A DNA stretch of 64,000 nt from Nonomuraea angiospora (GCF_014873145.1 NZ_JADBEK010000001.1:11904001-11968000), one strand, 5' to 3'; counted from the first letter of the stretch, positions 1 to 9,313 are shown. The notes: a model not told the origin generated them from the sequence alone. Made by a program: numbers and translations.

Positions 1-2106
1 CGCCGTGACCTCGGCCACCGTCCTGTGCAGCTCGGCCAGCACCCAGCGGTCGAGCAGCGGGCGCTCGGCCGCGGGCGTGGCCTGCGCGAGCATGGCCGGC
101 GACCAGGACTCGGCGTTGGCGTAGAGGGTGAAGAACGACGAGGTGTTCCAGAGCGTCAGCAGGACCTTGCGGACGATCTCCTCGAGGGTGTTGTGCCCCA
201 CCCGGCGGGAGGCCCAGGGCGAGCCCGCGCAGGCCATGAACCACCGCAGCGCGTCGGCCCCGTGCTGGTCCATCAGCGGGATCGGCTCGAGGATGTTGCC
301 CAGGTGCTTGCTCATCTTGCGGCCGTCCTCGGCCAGGATGAGGCCCAGGCAGAGCACGTTCTCGTAGGAGGACTGGCCGAAGACCAGCGTGCCGACGGCC
401 ATCAGCGAGTAGAACCAGCCCCGCGTCTGGTCGGTGGCCTCGCAGATGAACTGCGCCGGGTAGACGCCCTCCGGCTTGCCGCGCTCGCCCCACTGGGCGA
501 AGGGCATGGAGCCGGAGTCGTACCAGGCGTCGATGACGTCGGGCACGCGGCGCGCGAGGGCGCCGCACGACGGGCAGTCGAAGGTCACGTCGTCCACGTA
601 CGGGCGGTGCGGGTCGAGCGCCGAGATGTCCTGCCCGGCCAGCCCGCCCAGCTCCTCCAGCGAGCCGACGCACGTCACGTGGGACTCGTCCGCCGAGCAC
701 ACCCACAGCGGCAGCGGCGTGCCCCAGTAGCGCGAGCGCGACAGCGACCAGTCGACGTTGTTGCGCAGCCACTCGCCGAACCGGCCCCACTTGATCGTCT
801 CGGGGAACCAGTTGGTGCCGGCGTTCTCGGCCAGCATCTTGTCCTTGACCGCGGTGGTGCGGATGTACCAGGACGGGAGCGCGTAGTAGAGCAGCGGGGT
901 GTGGCAGCGCCAGCAGTGGGGGTAGCTGTGCTCGAAGTGGCCGCCGCGGTAGAGCAGCCCGCGGGCGCGCAGGTCCTCGGTCAGCTCCTCGTCGGCGTCC
1001 TTGAAGAACCGTCCGCCGACCATGGGAACGTCGTCGAGGAAGCGGCCGTCGGGGCCGATCGGGTTGACGACGGGCATGTCGTACTGCCTGATCACGGCCA
1101 TGTCGTCGGCGCCGAAGGCCGGGGCCTGGTGGACCAGGCCGGTGCCGTCCTCGACCGTGACGTAGTCGCCGAGCACGACGTAGTGGGCGCCGGGGATGTC
1201 GACCAGGTCGAACGGGCGGGAGTAGGGGGTGTGCTCCAGCTCGCGCCCGGTGTAGCGGGCCACCTCGGTCGCGCCCTCGCCGAGGACCGCCAGCAGCGGC
1301 TCGGCGACCACCAGGACCTCGCCGTCGGCGGTGCGGGCCGCGACGTACGTCACGTCGGGGTGCACGGCGACGGCCGTGTTGGACACGAGGGTCCACGGCG
1401 TGGTCGTCCACACCAGCAGCGCGGCGCCCAGCTCGGCCAGCGGCCCGGAGGTCACCGGCATGCGGACGTAGACCGACGGGCTGGAGACGGTCTCGTAGCC
1501 GCCGGGCTGGCCCAGCTCGTGGTCGGACAGCCCGGTGCCGCAGCGCGGGCAGTACGGCGTGATGCGGAAGTCGCGGAACAGCAGCCCCTTGTCCCAGATG
1601 ACCTTCAGCGACCACCAGACCGACTCGATGTAGGACGGGTCCATGGTCCGGTACGCCTGGGACAGGTCGATCCAGTAGCCCATGCGCTCGGTCAGCTGCT
1701 CGAAGGCGTCGACGTGGCGCAGCACCGACTCGCGGCACTTGGCGTTGAACTCGGCGATGCCGTATTCCTCGATGTCCTTCTTGCCGGTCAGGCCCAGCTC
1801 GCGCTCCACGCCGACCTCGACGGGCAGGCCGTGGCAGTCCCAGCCGGCCTTGCGCGGGACGCTGAATCCGCGCATGGACTTGTAGCGCGGGAACAGGTCC
1901 TTGAACACCCGCGCCTCGACGTGGTGCACACCGGGCAGCCCGTTGGCGGTGGGCGGGCCCTCGTAGAAGACCCAGGACGGGTTTCCGGAGTTCTGCTCCA
2001 CGGAGCGCTCGAAGATCTTCCCGTCCCGCCAGCGGTCGAGGACCTCGCGCTCGAGCGCGGGCAGGTCGACCTGCGCGGGAAGAGAGCGGAAAGATGGGGA
2101 AGACAT
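1..2106 (-). CDS. ileS: Isoleucyl-tRNA synthetase, N-terminal 702 codons (runs off the window)
   Basis: This enzyme charges tRNA-Ile with isoleucine in the cytoplasm. Read on the minus strand from ATG at 2106, the frame stays open to base 1, so the C-terminal anticodon-binding part is missing here. The class I HIGH-like motif appears as GLPGVHH near residues 56-62 and the KMSK signature as KMSKHLG starting at residue 597, with zinc-type Cys pairs (CPRCG, CPSCG) between. The GxHH form of the first motif is typical of the eukaryote-like IleRS found in actinomycetes, a class known for mupirocin tolerance; that property is inferred. The start is supported by a GGAGGT site at 2117-2122, 10 nt upstream. 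A T-box leader precedes it. Confidence 0.96.
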   Translation of the reverse strand, partial: MSSPSFRSLPAQVDLPALEREVLDRWRDGKIFERSVEQNSGNPSWVFYEGPPTANGLPGVHHVEARVFKDLFPRYKSMRGFSVPRKAGWDCHGLPVEVGVERELGLTGKKDIEEYGIAEFNAKCRESVLRHVDAFEQLTERMGYWIDLSQAYRTMDPSYIESVWWSLKVIWDKGLLFRDFRITPYCPRCGTGLSDHELGQPGGYETVSSPSVYVRMPVTSGPLAELGAALLVWTTTPWTLVSNTAVAVHPDVTYVAARTADGEVLVVAEPLLAVLGEGATEVARYTGRELEHTPYSRPFDLVDIPGAHYVVLGDYVTVEDGTGLVHQAPAFGADDMAVIRQYDMPVVNPIGPDGRFLDDVPMVGGRFFKDADEELTEDLRARGLLYRGGHFEHSYPHCWRCHTPLLYYALPSWYIRTTAVKDKMLAENAGTNWFPETIKWGRFGEWLRNNVDWSLSRSRYWGTPLPLWVCSADESHVTCVGSLEELGGLAGQDISALDPHRPYVDDVTFDCPSCGALARRVPDVIDAWYDSGSMPFAQWGERGKPEGVYPAQFICEATDQTRGWFYSLMAVGTLVFGQSSYENVLCLGLILAEDGRKMSKHLGNILEPIPLMDQHGADALRWFMACAGSPWASRRVGHNTLEEIVRKVLLTLWNTSSFFTLYANAESWSPAMLAQATPAAERPLLDRWVLAELHRTVAEVTA

Positions 2107-2300
2107 TTCGGGCGTGACCTCCACGCTTCGTCGGCCGGTAGGGCGAGCGTGAAGGGACGAAGCCATGCGGCTCCGCGGTACCACCCTTCTTGACCTCGCA
2201 CGCGGGCGAGGCCCTCTTCGTTTGATCTGCAGCCGGGTCTAATGAGCTCTGGCGAGCCGTTCTTCCGGCGGCTCCGGGGTGATATCCCTCACAGTCGGGC
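2107..2300 (-). promoter_or_regulatory. T-box riboswitch leader of ileS, probably controlling translation
   Basis: The conserved T-box core AGGGTGGTACCGCG is present on the minus strand at about 2174-2187. About 100 nt upstream an AUC triplet (2281-2283) in a short stem-loop context could be the isoleucine specifier. Between the T-box and ileS there is no U-tract terminator. Instead CUUCACGC (2147-2154) can pair fully, with one G-U, with GCGUGGAG (2119-2126), which contains the ileS ribosome-binding site. A GCTTCGTC/GACGAAGC repeat nearby could form a competing stem. This fits the translational T-boxes described for actinobacterial ileS: uncharged tRNA-Ile should free the site. The T-box core is certain; the exact stem I borders are not. 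Confidence 0.88.
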
Positions 2301-2489
2301 CCCATCAACGCCTTGCAGTCTCAAACCATAACGCAGAGTGGGGCCGAAGGCTTCCTGGTTTCTCAGGGCGAGCCACTCGCGGGGCCGTCGGTACGCAACC
2401 GACAAAGATGCGGGAATGGACGCCCCTGTGGAGGAGTTTAATGCGCGAGGCGGGATAGTACGGGGGAGGTAAACCGTCCGGCGGGTCGT

Positions 2490-2518
2490 TTGCCGTTCCG
2501 TTATGTGGATCCTAAGCT
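2490..2518 (+). promoter_or_regulatory. Sigma-70-type promoter of the dksA-like gene
   Basis: TTGCCG at 2490-2495 and TAAGCT at 2513-2518 are separated by exactly 17 nt, a good match to the actinobacterial housekeeping promoter. Transcription would begin near 2525, about 35 nt before the ATG at 2560. This probably serves the dksA-like, lspA and rluD genes. Confidence 0.6.
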
Positions 2519-2559
2519 GCCCGCACCATTTACGGCCTTGATCAGCAATGGAGGCAGCC

Positions 2560-2949
2560 ATGGCGGCACCCACGCAGACCGCTACACCTTCGATGTGGTC
2601 GGAGGAGGAGCTGGCCGAGGTACGCGGCATGCTCCAGAGTGAGATCGACCAGCTCAACGCGGACATCCACCGCCACGAGACGGAGATAGCCTCTGGAGAC
2701 GTCACCCAGGGGGCGGGCGACGACCAGGCGGACGCCGGCGCGAAGACGTACGAGCGCGAACGCGAGATCGCCCTTACCCTGAATGCGCGCGATCTGGTCG
2801 CGCAGAACGAACGTGCGATCGCCAGGATCGACGCCGGGACCTATGGAGTGTGCGAATCGTGCCACAAGCCGATCGGCAAGGAACGCCTTCAGGCGTTCCC
2901 GAGGGCGACGCTGTGCGTGGCCTGCAAGCAGAAGGAGGAGCGCCGGTAG
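2560..2949 (+). CDS. DksA/TraR family C4 zinc-finger protein
   Basis: A 129-residue protein with a coiled-coil N-terminal half (about residues 14-90) and a C-terminal four-Cys zinc site, CESC at 98-101 and CVAC at 119-122. This layout is the DksA/TraR family, which binds the RNA polymerase secondary channel in proteobacteria; actinobacterial members are less understood. An in-frame ATG at 2548 exists, but GGAGG at 2550-2554 sits 5 nt before the ATG at 2560, so the latter is chosen. The gene lies divergently from ileS and its end overlaps the likely start of lspA, as in many actinomycetes. Confidence 0.9.
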   Translation: MAAPTQTATPSMWSEEELAEVRGMLQSEIDQLNADIHRHETEIASGDVTQGAGDDQADAGAKTYEREREIALTLNARDLVAQNERAIARIDAGTYGVCESCHKPIGKERLQAFPRATLCVACKQKEERR

Positions 2950-3512
2950 GCCGCCCCCGCGGGCGGCTGTTCGCCGTCCTCGTCGTGCTGGCGGCCGTGG
3001 TCTACGCGGCCGACCTCATCACCAAGACGGTGGTGCTGCGCACACTCGAGGGTCAGGCGCCGCTCGTCGTCATCCAGGACGTGCTGCAGTTCCGGGTGAT
3101 CTTCAATTCCGGTGCCGCGTTCAGCCTCGGCACCGGAATGACCTTCGTCTTCACCTTCATCGCCGCGGGCGTGGTCGTCGCCATCGTGCGCACCGCCCGC
3201 AAGCTCGGCAGCCGGGCCTGGGCGGTCACGCTGGGGCTGCTGCTCGGCGGCGCGCTCGGCAACCTCACCGACCGGCTGCTGCGCTATCCCTCGGGGATCG
3301 GGCGCTCCTCGCAGCTCCAGGGGCACGTCGTCGACTTCATCGAGGTGCTCCCCGGGCATTTCCCGATCATCGACTACTTCCCCGTGTTCAACATCGCCGA
3401 CTCGGCCATCGTCTGCGGCGGCATCCTGGCGGTGCTGCTGGCCTGGCGCAACGTGCAGATCGACGGGTCCAGGGAGACCCCGGAGACCAAGGGGGCCGAG
3501 AAGGGTGAGTGA
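2913..3512 (+). CDS. lspA: Lipoprotein signal peptidase (signal peptidase II)
   Basis: LspA cleaves the signal peptide of diacylglyceryl-modified prolipoproteins in the membrane, the step after Lgt, which is also encoded in this window (55014). Four hydrophobic segments are visible, and the two catalytic aspartates lie in GNLTDR (Asp120) and FNIADS (Asp163). The start is uncertain: no ATG precedes the first membrane segment in frame, and GTG at 2913, behind a GAGGG stretch, is the best candidate. It gives 199 residues and overlaps the end of the dksA-like gene by 37 nt. The tail after the last membrane segment is short and charged. The 3' end overlaps rluD by 8 nt. Confidence 0.92.
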   Translation: MRGLQAEGGAPVGRPRGRLFAVLVVLAAVVYAADLITKTVVLRTLEGQAPLVVIQDVLQFRVIFNSGAAFSLGTGMTFVFTFIAAGVVVAIVRTARKLGSRAWAVTLGLLLGGALGNLTDRLLRYPSGIGRSSQLQGHVVDFIEVLPGHFPIIDYFPVFNIADSAIVCGGILAVLLAWRNVQIDGSRETPETKGAEKGE

Positions 3513-4434
3513 GCAGCGGAGCCTGCCCGTCCCCGACGGCCTGGAGGGCGAGCGGCTCGACGCCGCGCTCTCGCGGCTGTTCGGCTTCTCGCGCACCCGC
3601 GCGGCCGAGCTGATCGGCGCGGGCGAGGTGCTGGTGGACGGCCGCCAGCCGGCCAAGTCCGACCGGGTGCACGCGGGCGCGTGGCTCGACGTGACGATGC
3701 CGCCGCCGGTCACCACGCCGATGCCGGTCGCCGAGCCGGTGCCGGGCATGACGGTCGTGTACGAGGACGACGACGTCATCGTGATCAACAAGCCGATCGG
3801 CGTGGCCGCCCACCCGACCGTCGGCTGGACGGGGCCGACCGTGATCGGCGGGCTGCTCGGGGCCGGTCACACGATCGCCACCAGCGGGGCCGCCGAGCGC
3901 CAGGGCATCGTGCACCGCCTCGACGCCAACACCACGGGGGCGATGGTGGTGGCCAAGAGCGAGGTCGCCTACTCGCGGCTCAAGCGGGCCTTCAAGGAGC
4001 GCACGGTCGACAAGCGCTACCACGCGCTCGTGCAGGGGCATCCCGACCCGTTCAGGGGCACGGTGGACGCGCCCATCGACCGCCACCCGTCCGGGGACGG
4101 GCGCTTCGCGGTGGTGGCCGGGGGCAAGCCGTCGATCACCCACTACGACACCGTCGAGGCGTTCCGCGCGGCCTCGCTGCTGGACATCAAGCTGGAGACC
4201 GGGCGCACGCACCAGATCAGGGTGCACATGGCGGCGCTGCGGCACCCCTGCGTCGGCGACCTGCTCTACGGCGCGGATCCGACGCTGGCGGCCCGGCTGG
4301 GGGTCACGCGCCAGTGGCTGCACGCGGTGGCGCTCGGGTTCGAGCACCCGACCACGGGCGACTGGATGTCGTTCAGCACGGACTATCCGCAGGACCTGCA
4401 GAAGGCGCTCGACATCGTCCGCGCCGAGTCCTGA
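3505..4434 (+). CDS. rluD: RluD-type ribosomal large-subunit pseudouridine synthase
   Basis: This enzyme converts uridines of 23S rRNA to pseudouridine. Residues 10-65 form an S4-like RNA-binding domain. The synthase domain carries the RluA/RluD signature [12 protein letters not shown] with catalytic Asp140, followed by [13 protein letters not shown]. The GTG start at 3505 overlaps the lspA stop, indicating translational coupling in the dksA-lspA-rluD unit, an order conserved in actinomycetes. Length (309 residues) is normal for the family. Exact target uridines cannot be read from sequence. Confidence 0.93.
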   Translation: MSEQRSLPVPDGLEGERLDAALSRLFGFSRTRAAELIGAGEVLVDGRQPAKSDRVHAGAWLDVTMPPPVTTPMPVAEPVPGMTVVYEDDDVIVINKPIGVAAHPTVGWTGPTVIGGLLGAGHTIATSGAAERQGIVHRLDANTTGAMVVAKSEVAYSRLKRAFKERTVDKRYHALVQGHPDPFRGTVDAPIDRHPSGDGRFAVVAGGKPSITHYDTVEAFRAASLLDIKLETGRTHQIRVHMAALRHPCVGDLLYGADPTLAARLGVTRQWLHAVALGFEHPTTGDWMSFSTDYPQDLQKALDIVRAES

Positions 4435-4440
4435 GCGCCC

Positions 4441-5892
4441 CTACGGCTGGTCGGCGTCCTCGCTGCCCGGCTCCGACGGCTCGACCGAGTCCGGGGTCCG
4501 GGAAGGGGTGGTGTTCTCCCGGTCCTTCTTGCCGCTCGCGCTCGGCGTCGGCGTCCGCTTGGGGTTCTTCCGCTCACCGGTGGGCGTGGGCTCCCGGGTG
4601 GGGTCCTTCCGCTCGCCGGACGGTGTCCTGTGCGGGCTCTCGACGGCCGGCGGGGAACTGGCCGGGGGCGGGGAGCTGTCCGGAGCGGAGGGCGTCGAAG
4701 TGAGCTGCGGGTCACTGGTGGCCGGAGTGTGGGTGGCCGGATCGCTCGTGGAGGGCGGGGCGGACACGACGGCCGGGGCCGGGCCCGGGCTCTGGGGCAG
4801 GTCCCGCGCCCGGCCGGACGACCACCAGGCCGCCCCGCCCGTGACCGCCGCGACGACCAGGGCGCCTGCCGCGATCACGGCCAGCGGCAGCCTGCGCCGC
4901 CGCCGCGGCACAGCCGCGCCCGGTCGGGTCGCTCCCGGCCCGGCAGCGCCTGCCCCGGCAGCTCCCGGCCCGGCAGCGCCTGCCCCGGCAGCGCCCAGCC
5001 CAGCTGCGCCCAGCCCGACAACGCCCGCCCCGGCGGCGCCCGGCTCGGTGAGGGGGCCCGTCCGCTCGGGGGCGCCGCCGGTCAGGATCGCGGCCAGCTG
5101 CTGCTCGGCCTCCTCCAGCGACATGCGCTCGGCCGGGTTCTTGCGCAGCAGCCCGAGCAGTACGGGGCCGAGCACGCCCGCGCGGGACAGCGGCTCCGGC
5201 TCGGCGTGCAGGACCGCGCCCAGCGTGGCCAGGGGGTTGTCCCGCTGGAAGGGCGAGTGCCCCTCCACCGCCATGTAGAGCGTCACGCCCAGCGACCACA
5301 GGTCGGAGGAGGGCTTGGCCTGGCTGCCCGCCGCGCGTTCCGGCGCCATGAACGCGGGGGTGCCGAGCAGGACGCCCGTGCTCGTCACGGGAGCCTCGTC
5401 CTCCGTCGTGGCGATGCCGAAGTCGGTGAGCACCGCCCGGCCGTCCTCGGTCAGCAGCACGTTGTCCGGCTTGACGTCCCGGTGCAGCACGCCCGCCGCG
5501 TGCGCCGCGCGCAGCGCCTCGAGCAGTTGCAGCCCGATGTCCGCGGCCGCGGGCGGGGACATGGGGCCGTCCTCGCGGATCAGCTCGCCCAAGGTGCGGG
5601 AGCGGACGAGCTGCATGACGATCCACGGGTGACCGTTCTCCTCCAGGACGTCGTAGACGGTGGCCACGCCGGGGTGAGCCACCCGGCCGGCCGCCCTGGC
5701 CTCTCTGAAAGTGCGTACGGCGAAGACCTCGCGCTCCGGACCCGTCAGGTCGGGCGGCGGCAGGACCTCCTTGACCGCCACGTCCCGGCCCAGCACCTCA
5801 TCATGAGCCTGCCACACCGTTCCCATCCCGCCCCGGCCGATCGTCCTGAGCAGCCGGTAACGCCCACCGACCATCTCTGTTGCATCGGACAT
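4441..5892 (-). CDS. PknB-type membrane Ser/Thr protein kinase with Pro/Ser/Thr-rich outer tail
   Basis: The N-terminal 265 residues are a complete Hanks-type kinase: glycine loop IGRGGMGTVW, ATP-binding Lys41, catalytic HRDVKPDN, DFG in LTDFGIA, and APE as MAPER. A Gly/Ala-rich repeat stretch (about 280-325) built on GAAGxGAAG follows, then one membrane helix near 332-354 and an outer tail rich in Pro, Ser and Thr with no recognisable sensor domain. The start is placed at ATG 5892 (MSDATEM); an in-frame ATG at 5925 would overlap azlD. It is the last gene of a six-gene minus-strand unit, 10 nt after azlD, and converges on rluD. Confidence 0.9.
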   Translation of the reverse strand: MSDATEMVGGRYRLLRTIGRGGMGTVWQAHDEVLGRDVAVKEVLPPPDLTGPEREVFAVRTFREARAAGRVAHPGVATVYDVLEENGHPWIVMQLVRSRTLGELIREDGPMSPPAAADIGLQLLEALRAAHAAGVLHRDVKPDNVLLTEDGRAVLTDFGIATTEDEAPVTSTGVLLGTPAFMAPERAAGSQAKPSSDLWSLGVTLYMAVEGHSPFQRDNPLATLGAVLHAEPEPLSRAGVLGPVLLGLLRKNPAERMSLEEAEQQLAAILTGGAPERTGPLTEPGAAGAGVVGLGAAGLGAAGAGAAGPGAAGAGAAGPGATRPGAAVPRRRRRLPLAVIAAGALVVAAVTGGAAWWSSGRARDLPQSPGPAPAVVSAPPSTSDPATHTPATSDPQLTSTPSAPDSSPPPASSPPAVESPHRTPSGERKDPTREPTPTGERKNPKRTPTPSASGKKDRENTTPSRTPDSVEPSEPGSEDADQP

Positions 5893-5902
5893 GCACGGGC
5901 GA

Positions 5903-6214
5903 CTACCCCAGAAAGAACCGGACAAGCGCGGTGACGAGCGCGGCCGCCGCCAGGATGACCAGGAACGGCGCCCGCAACAGCAGCGCGACGACCGCGGCGC
6001 CCAGCCCGGCCGTACGCGCCGGGTCGAAGCTCAGCCCGCCCTCCTCCGTGAACAGCTGCACCGCGATCAGGGCCGCCAGCAGCGCCACCGGCACCAGTTC
6101 GGCGAACCTGCGGATCGCCGGATGCTCCAGCACCCGGCGCGGCGCCGCCAGCCCGGCCAGCTTGAGCGCGTAGCAGCCCGCGCAGACCGCGGCGATGGCC
6201 CACCACAGCGTCAT
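5903..6214 (-). CDS. azlD: AzlD family branched-chain amino acid transport subunit
   Basis: A 103-residue protein with three or four hydrophobic helices and the AzlD-type sequence pattern (PRRVLEHPAIRRFAELVPVA). In Bacillus subtilis AzlC and AzlD form an exporter for branched-chain amino acids and their analogues; related pairs export other amino acids. Its ATG (6214-6212) overlaps the azlC stop as ATGA, a standard coupling for this two-subunit permease. Substrate is not readable from sequence. Confidence 0.87.
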   Translation of the reverse strand: MTLWWAIAAVCAGCYALKLAGLAAPRRVLEHPAIRRFAELVPVALLAALIAVQLFTEEGGLSFDPARTAGLGAAVVALLLRAPFLVILAAAALVTALVRFFLG

Positions 6215-6873
6215 CGCGCCATCACCACCAGCACCGCGGCCGCCGACAGCAGCACGGGCACGCCCGGAGGCAGGAACGGGGTGGCGCACAGGGCGATCAC
6301 CGCCGCGGCGCCCGCCAGCCCGCGCAGCTCGGCGCTGGCCGTCAGGCGCGGCCACAGGATGGCCAGGAACGCGGCCGGGCCCACCACGTCCAGCCCCAGC
6401 ACGCCGGGGTCGCCCAGGAAGGACGCGCCGTAGGCGCCCGCCAGGGTGGTCAGGTTCCAGGTGAGGTAGAGGCTGGCGAACGTGGTGGCGAAGCCCGTGC
6501 GGGCCGCCTCCCGGGTCGGCTGGGCCAGCGTGACGGCCGTCGTCTCGTCGATCACACCCTGCGCGGCCAGCAGCCGGCGCGGACCGCGTACCCGGAGCAG
6601 GTCGGCCAGGCGCAGGCCGTAGAGCGTGTTGCGGCCGCCCAGCAGCAGCGCGCCCAGGGTGGCGGTCACCAGGTCGCCGCCCGCGCCCACCGCGCCGGTC
6701 AGCGCGAACTGCGAGGCGCCGGTGAAGGCCAGCAGGCTCAGCACGCACGCCTGCGGCACGCTGAGGCCCGCGGTGATCGCGGCGGCGCCGAAGGCTATCC
6801 CCGACAGCCCCACGGCCACGCCCATGCCGAGGCCGTCCCGCACGGCGGCGGAACGGTGAGTTGTCTGTTCCAT
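6211..6873 (-). CDS. azlC: AzlC family branched-chain amino acid permease large subunit
   Basis: A 220-residue polytopic membrane protein with the AzlC family features GLSGIAFGAAA near the N terminus and LAFTGASQFA near residue 50. It would export branched-chain amino acids or related compounds together with the overlapping azlD product. It lies 11 nt downstream of an AraC regulator gene, a frequent arrangement for azlCD, and is embedded in an operon that also encodes three Ser/Thr kinases. No signal of truncation is seen. Confidence 0.9.
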   Translation of the reverse strand: MEQTTHRSAAVRDGLGMGVAVGLSGIAFGAAAITAGLSVPQACVLSLLAFTGASQFALTGAVGAGGDLVTATLGALLLGGRNTLYGLRLADLLRVRGPRRLLAAQGVIDETTAVTLAQPTREAARTGFATTFASLYLTWNLTTLAGAYGASFLGDPGVLGLDVVGPAAFLAILWPRLTASAELRGLAGAAAVIALCATPFLPPGVPVLLSAAAVLVVMAR

Positions 6874-6884
6874 GCCGCAAGAGG

Positions 6885-7727
6885 CTAGGAGGTGGGGGAA
6901 GCGCCGGTCTTGTACGTTCCTGCAGCACGCTGGTACGCCGCGGGCGGCACGCCCACGATGCGCTTGAAATGCCGGTTGAGGTGGGCCTGGTCGGTGAAGC
7001 CGACCTCGGCGGCCACCTGTGCCGGGCGTACCCCGGACTGCAGGAGGCGGCGCGCCTGTCGCACCCGCAGCGAGGTGAGGTACGCGTGCGGCGGCAGGCC
7101 CGTCTCGGCCTTGAACGCCCGCAGCAGCGCGAACGGCCGCGCGCCCACCGCGTCGGCCAGGTCGTCCAGCGTCGGCGGGTCGATGAGGCTGTCGTGCAGC
7201 AGGTCGAGCGCCTCCCGCACGGCCCGCTGGCCCTCGGCGGGCAGCACCGTCGCCGGCCTGGGCGTGGCGTGGCGGGTCACCAGCCGCGCGAACAGCGTGC
7301 GGCTCAGCGTGGAGGCGGCCAGCGCGTCGCCGCGCTCGGCCGCCTGGTGCGCCCTGCCGAGCAGCAGCGCCACCTCCGGGTCGCGCACCACCTGCCTGGG
7401 GAAGTGCGGCGTCGCGTACGGCACGCCCAGCTCGGCGGCGATCCCCGCCAGCGTGCCGATCGACGGGTAGAGCATGCGGTACGACCAGCCGTCCGGCGTG
7501 CCCGCCTGGCCGGTGTGCACCGACTCGGGGTTGACCAGCACCACCTCGCCCGCGCCCGCCCGGTGCAGGGTGCCGCGGTAGTCGAACTCCTCCACGCCCC
7601 TGACGATCACGCCGATGGCGTAGCCGTCGTGTACGTGCCGGGTGAAGCGGTGGGTGACGTAGCGGGCCTTGAGCAGGTCGGTGCCCGGCACCGCCGGATG
7701 CCGCCAGAAGTGCGCCTGCTCTTTCAT
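6885..7727 (-). CDS. AraC family transcriptional regulator with cupin sensor domain
   Basis: A 280-residue regulator. The N-terminal half resembles an AraC-type cupin arm (HRFTRHVHDGYAIGVI), and the C-terminal hundred residues hold the double helix-turn-helix, ending in the family signature VGFTDQAHLNRHFKRIVGVPP. The ATG (7727-7725) overlaps the stop of the upstream kinase gene as ATGA. AzlC begins 11 nt downstream, so this protein is the likely local regulator of azlCD, an inference from position. Ligand unknown. Confidence 0.9.
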   Translation of the reverse strand: MKEQAHFWRHPAVPGTDLLKARYVTHRFTRHVHDGYAIGVIVRGVEEFDYRGTLHRAGAGEVVLVNPESVHTGQAGTPDGWSYRMLYPSIGTLAGIAAELGVPYATPHFPRQVVRDPEVALLLGRAHQAAERGDALAASTLSRTLFARLVTRHATPRPATVLPAEGQRAVREALDLLHDSLIDPPTLDDLADAVGARPFALLRAFKAETGLPPHAYLTSLRVRQARRLLQSGVRPAQVAAEVGFTDQAHLNRHFKRIVGVPPAAYQRAAGTYKTGASPTS

Positions 7728-9313
7728 AGGGGTCTGAAGGTCTTCGCGAACGTCTCGAAGTAGCGCCTGTCCGAGGCCCAGCGGGCGTCGGTGGTCTCCC
7801 AGTAGAGGGCGTACGGGCGGCCGTCGGCGGTGCGGAAGCCGCGGTTGATCACGTGGATGCGCTGCCCGTCGCGGATCCTGGTGAACTCCCAGTCGGCGGC
7901 CTTGCGGCCGAGGTAGGTGGTGGAGACGATGCCGATCCGGTTGTATCCCTCGAACTCGTTCTTCGCCTGGATCTCCCGCTCCAGGGAGGCCCACTGCTTG
8001 GCCGGGTCCGCCCAGGCGAAGTCGGGCACCGTCCACTCCACGATCATCGCCCCGGGGGTGTCGGGGCCCTTGAAGCTGATGCTGTCCCTGGTGGCGTGCT
8101 TCACGGCCCGCCAGCCCTCGGGGACGGCGATCCCGAAGCGGCCCTGCGTGCTCCTGAACGCCCGCCATCCCGCGGGCACCGGCTGCGCCGCCGCGGTGGG
8201 CGTGGCGGTGGGCGTGCGCGTGGGCTCTGGCGTGGCGGTGGGCGTGCTCGACGTGGTCGGCGTGGCGGTGGGCCCAGTGGTGGGCCCAGTGGTGGGTCCC
8301 GTGGGGGTGGGGTCCGTGATCGTGGCGGTGTTCGTCCAGTGGTTGGAGACCAGGAAGCCGCCCGCGCCCAGCACCGCCACGGCGGCGGGCAGGCCGATCC
8401 ACAGCGCCCTGCCGCGCCTGGACCGCGTAGAGAGCGTGGGCCCCTCGGCGGTGTTCGCGGCGCCGGCCGTCGGCCGCCAGGCCCCGGGGGGCGTCGGGTG
8501 GGGTGACGGGCTCGTGGCGGCCTCGTACAGCAGCCTGGCGGCTTCCGCGGCGGGCAGGCGCTCGTCCGGATTCCTGCGCAGCAGCCCCATGATGACCGGC
8601 TGCAGCGCGCCGGCCCGCGCCGGCGGTCCGGGCTCGTCGCGCAGCACCGCCGCGACCGTCGCGGCCCACGAGTCGCGCCTGAACGGCGGCTCGCCCTCGA
8701 CGGCGGCGTAGAGCGTCGCCCCCAGCGACCACAGGTCCGACTCGGGGCGCGCGGGCTCGCCGTTGAGGCGCTCGGGAGGCATGTACGCGGGCGTGCCAAC
8801 CAGCCCGCCGGTCGCCGTCAGCCCCGCCTCGGCCTCCAGCGAGGCGATGCCGAAGTCGGTCAGCACCACCCGGCCGTCGTCGGCCAGCAGCACGTTCTCG
8901 GGCTTCACGTCACGGTGGAGCACCCCGGTGGCGTGCGCGGCGCGCAGCGCGTCGAGCACCCGCCCGCCGATCACCGCGACCTGCCCCACCGTGAGCGGCC
9001 CGCGCTCGCGCACCACCTCGGCCAGCGAGCGCGAGCGCACGAGCTGCATCACGATCCACGGGCGGCCGTCCTCCTCGACGACGTCGTGGATGACGATCAC
9101 CGACGGGTGGTCGAGGCGGCCGGCCGCCCTGGCCTCCCTGATGGTCCTGCCGTTGAGCTCGGCCCGCTTGGCGTCGCCGACGCCCGTGTAGCGGACCTCC
9201 TTGATCGCCACCGTGCGGTCGAGCAGCTCGTCGTGGGCACGCCAGACCACGCCCATGCCGCCCTCGCCGAGCGGCTCGATGAGGCGATACCGGTTGCTGA
9301 CCCGCCTTTCCAC
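7724..9313 (-). CDS. Membrane Ser/Thr protein kinase with extracellular sensor-like domain
   Basis: A 529-residue kinase: glycine loop LGEGGMGVVW, Lys38, HRDVKPEN, LTDFGIA and MPPER mark an intact catalytic domain (residues 7-265). A single membrane helix lies near 303-326, then a Thr/Pro linker, and from about 380 an outer globular domain beginning PAGWRAFRSTQGRF. That outer domain is clearly related to the one on the upstream kinase, sharing GR/LGFxIxxPxGW, FKGP, AADWEFT and NRGFxTxxGRxYAxYW. The GTG start at 9313 is 10 nt after the upstream kinase gene, and the stop overlaps the AraC gene by 4 nt. Confidence 0.92.
   Translation of the reverse strand: MERRVSNRYRLIEPLGEGGMGVVWRAHDELLDRTVAIKEVRYTGVGDAKRAELNGRTIREARAAGRLDHPSVIVIHDVVEEDGRPWIVMQLVRSRSLAEVVRERGPLTVGQVAVIGGRVLDALRAAHATGVLHRDVKPENVLLADDGRVVLTDFGIASLEAEAGLTATGGLVGTPAYMPPERLNGEPARPESDLWSLGATLYAAVEGEPPFRRDSWAATVAAVLRDEPGPPARAGALQPVIMGLLRRNPDERLPAAEAARLLYEAATSPSPHPTPPGAWRPTAGAANTAEGPTLSTRSRRGRALWIGLPAAVAVLGAGGFLVSNHWTNTATITDPTPTGPTTGPTTGPTATPTTSSTPTATPEPTRTPTATPTAAAQPVPAGWRAFRSTQGRFGIAVPEGWRAVKHATRDSISFKGPDTPGAMIVEWTVPDFAWADPAKQWASLEREIQAKNEFEGYNRIGIVSTTYLGRKAADWEFTRIRDGQRIHVINRGFRTADGRPYALYWETTDARWASDRRYFETFAKTFRPL

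Noticed and set aside
25..2193. A 722-codon plus-strand frame opposite ileS
   Set aside because: It is the antisense of ileS, which has full class I synthetase motifs. The frame is open only because of high third-position GC; its translation is Arg/Gly/Val-rich with no family resemblance.
4909..5045. A regulatory tandem repeat
   Set aside because: The cggcagcgcc repeats lie in the coding sequence of the third kinase and encode its Gly/Ala-rich linker, so they are described there.
6885..8732. A kinase-AraC fusion protein suggested by a single long minus-strand frame
   Set aside because: The true kinase frame ends at 7724, and the AraC frame begins with ATG at 7727. The long frame before that point is out of phase with the kinase and is not coding.
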